Source: VAZQ01 sp963753575 (GTDB lineage: Bacteria; Pseudomonadota; Alphaproteobacteria; Rhizobiales; Xanthobacteraceae). Taken from it: DNA of 64,000 bases. Shown here piece after piece: positions 44,368 to 52,767 of the stretch. The position numbers were made by a program, and so were the translations under genes. The stretch spans positions 1,860,001 to 1,924,000 of the forward strand of contig CAVWCR010000003.1 of NCBI GenBank assembly GCA_963753575.1. The letters are read 5' to 3'. How positions within the stretch are numbered: position 1 is the first letter of the stretch; every line of letters starts with the position of its first letter. Under the pieces are notes generated by a model. That model was not told the origin of the DNA. It saw nothing but the letters and a program-made list of their open reading frames with translations, and made no database searches.

Positions 44368-44461
44368 CTGCTGTTCTCCATATGAGGAAGCGTCCATCGA
44401 GCGGCGCTTCTAGATTATCAGAAGCAAGCCCGCACGAAGCTCGGTCCGACTTGCTGTTGGA

Positions 44462-44486
44462 AACGAGAGCGCGACGAGAAAGTTCC
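44462..44486 (-). promoter_or_regulatory. EcfG-type promoter of the DUF3309 gene
   Basis: Minus strand GGAAC (44486-44482), 16 bases, CGTT (44465-44462): exact consensus. Confidence 0.78.
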
Positions 44487-44568
44487 CGTCACGGAGACCC
44501 CGGATCAAGACTTTCGCAGCGCTTAATGCCTGGGGAAGCGCGTTAATGACGCCGCTTTATGCATTTTC

Positions 44569-44593
44569 GGAACATTTCAAAGACAATTTCGTT
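44569..44593 (+). promoter_or_regulatory. EcfG-type promoter of the DUF1236 gene
   Basis: GGAAC (44569-44573), 16 bases, CGTT (44590-44593): exact consensus, 39 bp before the ATG at 44633. It is back to back with the DUF3309 promoter, 83 bp away. Confidence 0.85.
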
Positions 44594-44632
44594 TTCTTGA
44601 GCGTTGTATCCATACAAGTATCGGAGGTTAGA

Positions 44633-45268
44633 ATGAAAGCGCGATCGATCTTGGCGACAGCCGCGTCGCTCCTGTTGGCAAGTACCGTTTTTGCGGGGGC
44701 GCAGACGATGCAGAAGCAGGCACCGGGCGGTGCAGGCGAAGGCGCCGGTGAACCCACCCACATGCAGCGTGAAGGACAGGGCAAGCAGCCCGCTCCGAAG
44801 AGCAGCCACCGCGAAGAATATCAGCAAAACACTGGCCAGATGGGCGAGCACGAAGGCGGCGCGCCCAGGAGCAAGGGCAAGCAGCAGACTCAGACCGAGC
44901 CGGGCGGCAAGCAGGACACCCGCGACGCCGGCAAGTCGACCGATACCAAGAGCAAGACGGGTGAGCGCAAGAGCAACCAGAAGGGCGAGCAGCGCGCCAC
45001 CGAGACTGAGCATAAGACGCTGACGGTCAAGCAGAAGACCAAGGTCCGCGAGCGCGTGTTGCACGGCAGCAGTGCCCCGCGCGTCACCAACGTGAACTTC
45101 TCTATCCACGTCGGCACGGTGGTGCCGCGCTCGGTGAAGGCGGTCGCGCTGCCGCCGATTCTGGTCGAATACTACCCGGCCTACCGCGGTTATCTCTACT
45201 TCGTCGCGGACGATGAAATCATTATCGTCGACCGCGACCACCGGATCATTGCAGTTATTGAAGTCTAA
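44633..45268 (+). CDS. secreted DUF1236 protein, 211 aa
   Basis: GGAGG precedes the ATG. A signal peptide (ILATAASLLLASTVFAGAQT) leads into about 110 residues rich in Gly, Lys, Gln and Thr that look disordered, then the DUF1236 domain (VNFSIHVGTVVPRSVKAVAL, YYPAYRGYLYFVADDEIIIV) ending in DRDHRIIAVIEV. DUF1236 proteins are common, exported and stress-linked in Bradyrhizobium; no activity is known. The gene has its own EcfG promoter and a strong terminator, so it is a single-gene unit. Confidence 0.88.
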   Translation: MKARSILATAASLLLASTVFAGAQTMQKQAPGGAGEGAGEPTHMQREGQGKQPAPKSSHREEYQQNTGQMGEHEGGAPRSKGKQQTQTEPGGKQDTRDAGKSTDTKSKTGERKSNQKGEQRATETEHKTLTVKQKTKVRERVLHGSSAPRVTNVNFSIHVGTVVPRSVKAVALPPILVEYYPAYRGYLYFVADDEIIIVDRDHRIIAVIEV

Positions 45269-45288
45269 GCGGACTTGAGTTTTCAAGG

Positions 45289-45314
45289 GCGGCCTCTCGC
45301 GAGGCCGCTTTTTT
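45289..45314 (+). terminator. rho-independent terminator of the DUF1236 gene
   Basis: Stem gcggcctc/gaggccgc with loop tcgc followed by tttttt, 20 bp after the stop. A textbook terminator. Confidence 0.9.
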
Positions 45315-45779
45315 ATGTTTATGTTTGCAGTATTCGCATTGTTTGCGGGGTTCACCAAAGAGTCCTCCTCCACGCTCAGCGACCTGGCGACTGCTGCTTT
45401 GCCTGCGCTCGTGGCCGAGCGTCGCCGCGATCGGGCCCGCATTCTGATCGGCGCGGTGCCAGCCGATCGTCTGACCGGTCCGAGGTGGAGAAGAACACTC
45501 CTGCGATGCCGTGACCAGTCGTCGGGAGGAAGCCGGACGGCTTGTTAGGGCCAAGTGCAACCATCCTGGCTATCACGCTGGCAAGACAGCCGGACGGCCA
45601 AAGGCGCTCGGCACGCGCGGGGTTACGATGGCAGATACGGTCGGCGCCGCGCAGAGCTAGCCCGCCGGCGCCATCGCGGTTCCGTTCATCTGGAACAGGC
45701 TGGTGGCGAATGGCGTCGTCAGGGACCGAGGTATCCACTAGGGCAGCTCGCCCGATCCGTTGTCGGGGGGCGATACGGC
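45315..45779. other. gap without a supported gene
   Basis: Several frames open in this GC-rich stretch but none has a start signal or a recognisable product. Confidence 0.35.
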
Positions 45780-47609
45780 TTAACTCAACGCAGCCTCGAC
45801 GGACGGTATTAGCTCAGTTTCGGGGCCAGTGATTGCAGACGAGCTCGTGGGCGTCGCCTTGATCTTGTCAAGCAGCATCTTTGACGAGCTCGTCAGGTTC
45901 ACCTGCGCCGCAGGGTCCGACAAGGCGCGCACCGGGTCGCGCGGCTCGCCAATGACCAGCAAGCCGAGCGGAACGGGAATGGCCCGGCTCAGGCGACGCA
46001 TCAAGAGACGCAACTGAGATGACGTGGCCTCGCCGAGCGAGAGTATGGCCGTATAATCGACATTGCGGGTGGCACGGTCGCCGGCTGCCGCGTTGATGCC
46101 CATCAGTCCGCCTGCCGGCGCGCACGTCACCGTAACGCGTCCGTCGCGCTCGGCGGCAAGAGCGAAGAGCCGACTTGCGGCCAGGTCGAACGTGCCGCGC
46201 GCGGGCAGGACCAGAGCCCTCGTCCCCATTTTCCCGGCATGATCCCGATTCTGTTTCTCGAATTCCAGCTCGACGACGTCGCTTGCGAACTCCACCAACT
46301 CTTCAACCGCTTTCTTCAATCTCTCTGATTGATCGATCCGCAACACCCCGCGGGTGCTGTCGTTGGCGGCTATCGCGAGCGCCGGGATGGCGACCTGATC
46401 GAGGTATTCGATCAGCTTGTGGTCCTCCTTCAGCCACTCCTCCATCTCTTCGACGGCCGATGACGCATCGCCGGCGAGTAGGAGGTGGTAGAGCCGCTGT
46501 TCGGGGTTGAGCGCCGGCGTATTTCCCAAAAGAACACCGAAAAACGAAAGCAGGGGAACATGATCGGCAAACACCAGAATTGCGAGCGTAATCGGCATCG
46601 ACAGCAAGAGGCCGACGGGGCCCCAGATGGTCGTCCAGAATGCCGCGGAGAGAAGGACGGCCAGGGGAGAGAGACGCGTCCTGGTGCCGAACAGAAGCGG
46701 CTCGATGACCTGAGCGGCCACGAATTCTGCAACGCCGAAGAGCGCAGCGGTGAGAAGAAGCTTGGTCCATCCCGGTTCGACCGCCGCCGCGAGCGCAATT
46801 GGAAAGAGTGCCGCCAGTGCGCCGCCGATATATGGAACAAAGCGCAGGATGGCCGCGAATGCGCCCCACATAAACGCGTTCGGCAACCCGATCGCCCATA
46901 GCGAAACGCCAATGACGATTCCGAAGCTGACATTGAGCCCCGCCTGCAGGCGGAAGAAATGGGCGAGACCGAGGGCCGCATCGTTCAGCACCTGCGTCGA
47001 TCTTCCGATCTCGGCGGGACCCATCACCCGCACGATCCGGTCACGCAGATCATGATACTGGAGCAGGATGAACACGGTAAAGAGCAGCCCAAGCCCGGCC
47101 GACGTCAATAGCGAGATCGACAGCTGAAGATATTTGAGCAGCACCGCAAACGGTGCCGTCGGTTCATTCTGCACCTCGACCTTGAGCGGCTCTCCACCCT
47201 TGGGTGTCTCCTTCATCTCGCCCTCGACGTGCCGAAGCACCTCGGTCGCTCTCCGCCAAAGTCCCGCGCCCTCGAGCATGCCAGATGCGGAGCGAATCTT
47301 GCTGCGGAGATTGGTCTCGTATTTCGGAAGTTCCGCGGCGAAGTTCGAAGCTTCCCGCCCCATGGCGGCGGCGGCGACGCCCAGGACAGCCAGCAGTGAG
47401 AACACAACCAGCACGACTGCCGCCGGGCGCGGCAGTTTGTGATCTTCCAGCCACCGCACCGCGGGTTGCAGCGCGAAACTGAAGAAGCCGGCCAGCGCCA
47501 GCGGAATGATGAAGTCACGCGCAAGGATAAGCGCCGCGATGACAAGAGCAGCGATGATCAGGCCGGCTGCCGCATTGACCATGTTCGATGATGAAGCCCC
47601 TGGCCACAT
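45780..47609 (-). CDS. AI-2E family (PerM/TqsA-like) transporter, 609 aa
   Basis: A polytopic inner-membrane protein. Membrane helices begin at AAGLIIAALVIAALILARDF; the family marks LPNAFMWGAFAAILRFVPYI and GGALAALFPIALA, VEPLL-like QVIEPLLFGTRTRLSPLAVL and WTTIWGPVGLLLSMPITLAI are present. The last ~240 residues form a soluble domain (RLYHLLLAGDASSAVEEMEE) found in one subgroup. Substrates range from AI-2 to Na+ or autoinducer-like molecules; not predictable. ATG 47609 is chosen because it lies 37 bp after an EcfG-like -10. Confidence 0.85.
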   Translation of the reverse strand: MWPGASSSNMVNAAAGLIIAALVIAALILARDFIIPLALAGFFSFALQPAVRWLEDHKLPRPAAVVLVVFSLLAVLGVAAAAMGREASNFAAELPKYETNLRSKIRSASGMLEGAGLWRRATEVLRHVEGEMKETPKGGEPLKVEVQNEPTAPFAVLLKYLQLSISLLTSAGLGLLFTVFILLQYHDLRDRIVRVMGPAEIGRSTQVLNDAALGLAHFFRLQAGLNVSFGIVIGVSLWAIGLPNAFMWGAFAAILRFVPYIGGALAALFPIALAAAVEPGWTKLLLTAALFGVAEFVAAQVIEPLLFGTRTRLSPLAVLLSAAFWTTIWGPVGLLLSMPITLAILVFADHVPLLSFFGVLLGNTPALNPEQRLYHLLLAGDASSAVEEMEEWLKEDHKLIEYLDQVAIPALAIAANDSTRGVLRIDQSERLKKAVEELVEFASDVVELEFEKQNRDHAGKMGTRALVLPARGTFDLAASRLFALAAERDGRVTVTCAPAGGLMGINAAAGDRATRNVDYTAILSLGEATSSQLRLLMRRLSRAIPVPLGLLVIGEPRDPVRALSDPAAQVNLTSSSKMLLDKIKATPTSSSAITGPETELIPSVEAALS

Positions 47610-47646
47610 GGGCGCGCCCTCCTCTGATTGTTCCCCGCGTGTTCGT

Positions 47647-47671
47647 AACAACTGACTTGGAACTTGGTTCC
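47647..47671 (-). promoter_or_regulatory. near-consensus EcfG-type promoter of the AI-2E gene
   Basis: Minus strand GGAAC (47671-47667), 16 bases, TGTT (47650-47647); consensus is CGTT. It shares a ggaacttggttcc palindrome with the plus-strand promoter. Confidence 0.55.
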
Positions 47672-47683
47672 TATTGGCGTGTT
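47659..47683 (+). promoter_or_regulatory. near-consensus EcfG-type promoter of the DUF883 pair
   Basis: GGAAC (47659-47663), 16 bases, TGTT (47680-47683), 70 bp before the ATG. The two -35 words overlap by their palindrome, so the two promoters face away from each other. Confidence 0.55.
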
Positions 47684-47753
47684 ATCGAGGTGGCGAACGT
47701 CGTTTTAACCGGGACGCGCTCTAAGTCGTGCACCCAATGACAGGAGAACACCA

Positions 47754-48152
47754 ATGACGACCTATGCGGATCAGCGGACAGGGTATTCGGCCGAGAACAA
47801 GGCCGGCACTTCGTCAGTATCCGGAAAGCCGTCCGGCTCGTCGGACAACGGCAACGGCAGCTTGGATCTCAACTCGCTACGCTCCGACTTCAATGAGCTG
47901 AAGGACACCGTGACCGATTTCATCTCCAAGACCGGCGATGACGCCATGAAGGCCGCGAAGCAGACGACGTCTGACGTCGCCAATCAGATCGGAAATACCG
48001 CTTCCAACATCGCCAGCGCGGCCTCCGACCAGGCGAAGACGTTCGCCTCCGAGCTCGAGCGGATGGGCCGCAGCAATCCGCTTGGCGCCATCGCCGGCGC
48101 GCTCCTTGTCGGCGTCGTCGTCGGGCTGATCGGACGCGGCGGGCGAAGCTGA
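47754..48152 (+). CDS. DUF883 (ElaB/YqjD-like) membrane-anchored protein, 132 aa
   Basis: A hydrophilic first part with an extended helix (LRSDFNELKDTVTDFISKTG to ASDQAKTFASELERMGRSNP) is followed by one C-terminal membrane helix (LGAIAGALLVGVVVGLIGRG). Enterobacterial relatives bind ribosomes at the inner membrane in stationary phase; the same is possible here. Its stop overlaps the next start (TGATG), giving coupled translation. Confidence 0.88.
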   Translation: MTTYADQRTGYSAENKAGTSSVSGKPSGSSDNGNGSLDLNSLRSDFNELKDTVTDFISKTGDDAMKAAKQTTSDVANQIGNTASNIASAASDQAKTFASELERMGRSNPLGAIAGALLVGVVVGLIGRGGRS

Positions 48153-48835
48153 TGCTCCAGAGCATCCTCCACCTCACGGGCTTCAACCAGAAGCTCCAGT
48201 CCCTCAAGGACCGGATCGAGGATCAGGCCCAGGGCTTAATAGATCACGGCAAGGCTGTCGCAATCCAAATGGCGATTGTGACAGCCTTGGCTGCTGGCGC
48301 CGGGATCCTCGTGCTGATGGCTTGCGTTGCCGGGCTGATCACGCTCTATCTGTGGCTCGAGCCACAAGTCGGCAGCATTGCGGCGATGGGTCTGATCGCG
48401 GGCGGCCTCGTCGTGGTTGGTGCCGGTTTGGCGATTGCGGCCGTGATTGCTGGCCGCAAGGAAACACCGGAAACAACCATCAGCCCGGCCGAGCAAGAGA
48501 GCGCTTCGGCGCTGGCCGATGCAAAGTCGGCCGCGGCGCGTCTTGATCCTCCTGCGTCCGTGGCACCGCCCGCTCGACCCGTCACACTGGACGAGGTCGA
48601 GTTGATTTTCGCTGCGGCGGGTCCGTTCGCTCGCGCACCGCAGACCGGAATCGAACAGGTGGACAAAGTGATCCGTGCGCTTGCTCCGAAAGCCGAGGAG
48701 GCAACCAAAGAAGCCGTCACACGCGCAGCCCATCTCGTTCGATATGGCGACCGAACGACCGTGATGGCCATTCTGGGAACCGCGATGCTCGTCGGATGGG
48801 CGGTGACAAAGGCCGATCGTGTCGCCAGCTCCTGA
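48152..48835 (+). CDS. holin-like (putative actinobacterial holin-X/DUF1469-like) membrane protein, 227 aa
   Basis: Two membrane helices (MAIVTALAAGAGILVLMACV, AAMGLIAGGLVVVGAGLAIA) sit in the first half, and a third hydrophobic stretch (AILGTAMLVGWAVTKADR) near the end. This is the usual partner of DUF883 genes. Coupled to it by a one-base overlap. Function unknown; likely envelope stress. Confidence 0.75.
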   Translation: MLQSILHLTGFNQKLQSLKDRIEDQAQGLIDHGKAVAIQMAIVTALAAGAGILVLMACVAGLITLYLWLEPQVGSIAAMGLIAGGLVVVGAGLAIAAVIAGRKETPETTISPAEQESASALADAKSAAARLDPPASVAPPARPVTLDEVELIFAAAGPFARAPQTGIEQVDKVIRALAPKAEEATKEAVTRAAHLVRYGDRTTVMAILGTAMLVGWAVTKADRVASS

Positions 48836-48958
48836 AAAAACGCCGCGTCGAACCACGAAATAGGAAGCGGATGTCTGGCCAGCCTCGGGCTGGCCAGACC
48901 AAGGGCCGTTGCGGACATGCTTCTCGTGAATGCAAGATCCGTAAAATGACAGGTTACG

Positions 48959-49379
48959 TGTGATTAGGCGCCGAATATAACCCCACCAGCACCAGCAAGA
49001 TCAGCGGATTGGCCACGCCGATCGGCGTTGGGACCCACGCCGATTGACACGCCTGCTCGGATGCAAGCAGAATCTTTCGTTAGTTTAAGGCATGTGGTTA
49101 GGTGCGGACGTGTGTCACGCCCAATATGCGGATGTCATGCGCCGCAGGCCCTTCCCCCTTCCCTGCTCGCTGAAATAAGCTTCCCTGTTGTAAGCCGAAA
49201 ATTCCCTGTTCGGTCGTTTAGGGAATTCGCTCATAACCACATGAATTCACGCGCCGAATTCACTTCGGGAGGACTCAGTTCGGGCGTTTTTGAGCAAATT
49301 TCCCTGTATTTTTCCCTGATATCAGGGAATTCCGCCCCCGAGACCGGTTCGGACCATACTGCGTCGTCAGCCAGGCAGT
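48959..49379 (+). repeat. 421-bp dispersed repeat, copy 2
   Basis: Same length and orientation as 33452-33872. Boundaries are sharp: identity begins at tgtgattagg and stops after ccaggcagt. One G in the run near 49101 and one T near 49300 differ as compensating indels. Confidence 0.85.
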
Positions 49380-49641
49380 CCCGTCTCTGCAGGGATTGCC
49401 GTGGTTGCAGAAATACTCGCGAGATTCCCGCGAGTTAGCCACCTGTCTCTGAGGCGCGCTTTTTCGGATTTCCGACCGGCCATAGCCAATTTCGCGCGCC
49501 CGTATCAGGTCGTGAATTTCCATTCTCCGGACTGTGAACCCAACACCGGGTTCGGACTCGCACGAGACCGGTTCGAATGGGCGCACGTATTGACTGTCTG
49601 TCAATGCGACAACGGGGCCGAGCAGAGCCGATGTGAACTCG

Positions 49642-51129
49642 TCACTTGCGCTTCAGCATCTCGACCACAGTCGTGTGGCCTGAGCCCGCAGCAATATCGA
49701 TTGCGGTTTCTCGTTTCTTGTTTCGAAGCCTTTGATCGGCGCCCGCATCGATGAGTATCTTTGCTACCGCGAGCTGACCCTCCCGCGCGGCGAGCATCAA
49801 TGCTGTATTGCCCCGCTCGTTCCTCGCATTGAAGTCCACCTTGCGCTGAAGCAGAGCGCGAACAATCTCCGTCAGGCCGCTCCGAGCGGCCAGCATCAGC
49901 GGCGTGTTGCCGGCCCGTGTGCGCCGCGAAATGTCGGCCCCGCGCGTGATAAGGAGTGCCGCTACCGCCGCGTGACCGGTTTCGAGCGCCTGGTGGAGCG
50001 CCGTCACCCCGCCCTTATCGGCGATGCGTTGGTCGGCTTGCTTGTCGAGCAATACCATTGCGGCGCCTTGATTGCCGCGATTGGCAGCGAACCAGAGCGC
50101 GCTGCGGCCCGATGCATCGGCGGCATTGGCGTTGGCCCCGTGGCTGAGAAGTGATCGCATCACCTTCTCGGGGCAGCCAGTCGCTGCGATCATAAGCGGC
50201 GTTACACCTTCTTTGAGAACAATATTCGTCGAAGCCCCACTATTGACGAGATCGATCGCCGCCTGCGCGTAGCAACCATGCAGGGCGAGCGTGAGAGCCG
50301 TCTCGCCGCCTTTGCCGCTCGCGGTCGGATCCGCTCCACTGGCCAGAAGACGCCTGACAATATCCTCATGTCCTTTCGCCGCAGCCAACATGAGCGGATT
50401 TTCCCCGGAGCGATTGCTGGCGTCGACGTCGGCCTTGAGGGAAAGCAGCGCATCTACCACGGCGCCCTTGCCTGCGGCCGCTGCCAGCGCCAGCGCCGTA
50501 TTGCCGTCCTCGTCATGCGCTTTCATGTCGGCGCCGGCTGCGATCAATTGCCGGACGGCATCGGCTTGTCCGCGCCAGGCGGCGTCCAAGATGGCGGGCC
50601 GGCCGTTTCTGGCGGCCTCCCTCAAGGCGCGCTGCGCGGCGGCGCTTGGCGGCGCTTTGGCGACCGGGCTCTGCGACGTGGCTTCCCGTGCGTTCTTAGT
50701 CTGCGAGTTCATCTGGCGTGATCCGCCGGCACGCTGGATGTCCGCAAGGAGCTTCACCGCTTCGTCATTACCCTGTGCTGCAGCTTTCTGCAGCCAAAGC
50801 CGCGCCTGCGCCACATCAAGCGACGTGCCTCGCCCGGAAAGCAGCATCCGGCCGAGATTGAACTGCGCCTTCTGGTGGCCCTTTTCGGCGGCCGCCTTCA
50901 TCCACCGGAATGCCAGCGTGTCGTCCTGCGGCACGCCACGACCCGCTCGATAGAGCGAGGCCAGTTCATATTGCGCCTCGGCATTGCCAGCCTCGGCCGC
51001 GCGCCTGAGAGCGACGGCGGCTCGATCAAACTGGCCTGTGCGTACGGCTGAATCAATTGCCGGCGCGCTCTGCCGCTCACGTTGCGCAGATGCACCGCCC
51101 GCCATCACTGCGAGCACCGCGATCGCCAT
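49642..51129 (-). CDS. periplasmic Sel1- and ankyrin-repeat protein, 495 aa
   Basis: From ATG 51129 a signal peptide (MAIAVLAVMAGGASAQ) precedes about three Sel1 repeats (AEAGNAEAQYELASLYRAGR, AAEKGHQKAQFNLGRMLLSG) and, after a linker, about nine ankyrin repeats (DEDGNTALALAAAAGKGAVV to RNKKRETAIDIAAGSGHTTV). Both repeat types bind other proteins. Its gene follows the oxidoreductase gene on the same strand (28 bp), so it may serve as a scaffold or assembly factor for the multiheme proteins coded divergently. Upstream Met codons would overlap the oxidoreductase gene and are rejected. Confidence 0.8.
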   Translation of the reverse strand: MAIAVLAVMAGGASAQRERQSAPAIDSAVRTGQFDRAAVALRRAAEAGNAEAQYELASLYRAGRGVPQDDTLAFRWMKAAAEKGHQKAQFNLGRMLLSGRGTSLDVAQARLWLQKAAAQGNDEAVKLLADIQRAGGSRQMNSQTKNAREATSQSPVAKAPPSAAAQRALREAARNGRPAILDAAWRGQADAVRQLIAAGADMKAHDEDGNTALALAAAAGKGAVVDALLSLKADVDASNRSGENPLMLAAAKGHEDIVRRLLASGADPTASGKGGETALTLALHGCYAQAAIDLVNSGASTNIVLKEGVTPLMIAATGCPEKVMRSLLSHGANANAADASGRSALWFAANRGNQGAAMVLLDKQADQRIADKGGVTALHQALETGHAAVAALLITRGADISRRTRAGNTPLMLAARSGLTEIVRALLQRKVDFNARNERGNTALMLAAREGQLAVAKILIDAGADQRLRNKKRETAIDIAAGSGHTTVVEMLKRK

Positions 51130-51157
51130 TGCGCCTATCGACGGGAGATATGCGGCG

Positions 51158-52462
51158 CTAGGCCGTTCCGTATTTGGTTTCGATTTCAATACCCATGCTC
51201 CTGAGGAACGGGGTCGGCAGAATACCGCCCGCGCAGACGATGACGGCATCGTTGTCGATTGTCGTTCGTCTGCCGGCTTGCTCGATTTCGACATCGTCGA
51301 CGCCGATACGTTTGACGCCCGAACGGAGCATCACCTTGAGCCGGCCGGTTTGCTGCGCAGCGTCCACCCGCTGACGGTTCTTCATCTTAGCGCGCGAAAA
51401 GGCCTCACTGCGATAGGACAGCGTAACCTGCGTATTGGGCTCCTCGGCAATGCTGGCGGCCGCCTCGAGAGCGCTGTCGCCGCCACCGACAACAAGCACA
51501 TGCTGCCCTCGATACTGCTGAGGATCAATCAGACGGTAGACTACCTTGGGCTGATCCTCGCCCGGAACATCGAGCTTGCGCGGTGTGCCGCGACGGCCAA
51601 TCGCCAACAGCACCGCGCGGGCTCGATAGATTCCTCGACTGGTTTTGATCTCGAAATCGCAATCGGCCGGGACGATGGCGTCGAGCCGCTCGCCGTAACG
51701 AATTTTGAGGCCGGTCTTCTGGGTGACCTTCGTCCAGAATGCGAGAAGCTTTTCCTTGCTGATTTCCCTGAACTTGACCTTGCCGATCATAGGAAGCGTC
51801 GCAGGCGCCGTCATGACGAGCTTGCCGCGGGGAAAATGTGCAACCGTGCCACCAAAGCTTTCCTGCTCGATGGTCACGAAGCGAAGCTTGTGTTGCATGG
51901 CCGCGAGACTGGCCGAGAACCCTGCAGGGCCGCTCCCGACGATGACGATATCAAGAACATCCCGCCGTCCGAGCCCGTCGAGACTTCGGACCAACTCGAT
52001 GGCCTGCCGGCCCTGCTCTATCGCGTTGCGGATGAGACCCATGCCGCCAAGCTCGCCGGCAATGAAAATGCCGGGTACGTTGGTCTGGAAATCGGGCCCC
52101 ACATAAGGAATTTCCACCCCACGCGTTTCCGTGCCGAACACCAGCGTGATCGCATCGCGCGGGCACGCTGCCTTGCAGGCGCCGTGCCCGATACATTCTG
52201 TCGGCTCGATCAATTGCGCCTTGCCATTGATCATGCCCAGCACTTCGCCTTCGGGACAAACGCGCACGCAGGCGCCACAACCCAGACATTTCACCGGATC
52301 GATAAACGGGTGCAGAGAGGCAGGCTCCAGCATGCCGGCTTCCGCAGCCGCATCGAGCGTTGCCTTGCTTTTGGCTTCGCCTCTCCTGCGCAGCCCGAGG
52401 TAGACAGCCCAGATGACAAGCAACAGAAGCGCGTAGAAGACAATCAGCGAACCTGAGAGCAT
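51158..52462 (-). CDS. membrane-anchored ferredoxin/FAD/NAD(P) oxidoreductase, 434 aa
   Basis: One N-terminal membrane helix (LIVFYALLLLVIWAVYLGLR) is followed by two 4Fe-4S motifs: CLGCGACVRVCPEG (C-x2-C-x2-C-x3-C-P) and CIGHGACKAACPRDA, where the second Cys is a His. Then comes a thioredoxin-reductase-like flavin domain with the FAD loop VIVGSGPAGFSAS and the NAD(P) loop VVGGGDSALEAAAS; the CxxC redox pair of true thioredoxin reductases is absent. It should pass electrons between NAD(P)H, FAD and the clusters at the cytoplasmic membrane face. ATG 52462 is chosen at the helix start. Divergent from the cytochrome operon. Confidence 0.82.
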   Translation of the reverse strand: MLSGSLIVFYALLLLVIWAVYLGLRRRGEAKSKATLDAAAEAGMLEPASLHPFIDPVKCLGCGACVRVCPEGEVLGMINGKAQLIEPTECIGHGACKAACPRDAITLVFGTETRGVEIPYVGPDFQTNVPGIFIAGELGGMGLIRNAIEQGRQAIELVRSLDGLGRRDVLDIVIVGSGPAGFSASLAAMQHKLRFVTIEQESFGGTVAHFPRGKLVMTAPATLPMIGKVKFREISKEKLLAFWTKVTQKTGLKIRYGERLDAIVPADCDFEIKTSRGIYRARAVLLAIGRRGTPRKLDVPGEDQPKVVYRLIDPQQYRGQHVLVVGGGDSALEAAASIAEEPNTQVTLSYRSEAFSRAKMKNRQRVDAAQQTGRLKVMLRSGVKRIGVDDVEIEQAGRRTTIDNDAVIVCAGGILPTPFLRSMGIEIETKYGTA

Positions 52463-52767
52463 GTCGTCGCCACTACTCTCGTCGTAACGTCGTCTCGTCG
52501 TAAGGTCGTTGTTGAATTCAAGCGCAAGAGGTCGCGCAACATGACGATCTTGCCGGATCGAAGGCAACAATCAATTGCCGGCCGTTTTGTGACGACAAGC
52601 GGTGCGTCCGTTTCAAAGTGTGTGATCATCCGCAATGCAGGGCGCTACTTGGTACTGACACACCCACAACGCCAACCGCATAGCTGGCAAGGCCGCAAAG
52701 CTGCCGAATTGTGTCTGCTCTTTACTACCTGTGTTGCCGACCGCAGCAGTCGGAACGACGGGGGACA
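52463..52767. other. divergent control region of the cytochrome cluster
   Basis: 305 bp between the oxidoreductase and membrane-protein starts. Short direct words (gtcgtcgc..ctcgtcgtaacgtcgtctcgtcgtaa, 52463-52502) repeat cgtcgtaa twice. No FixK, EcfG or PhoB site is visible. Confidence 0.45.
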
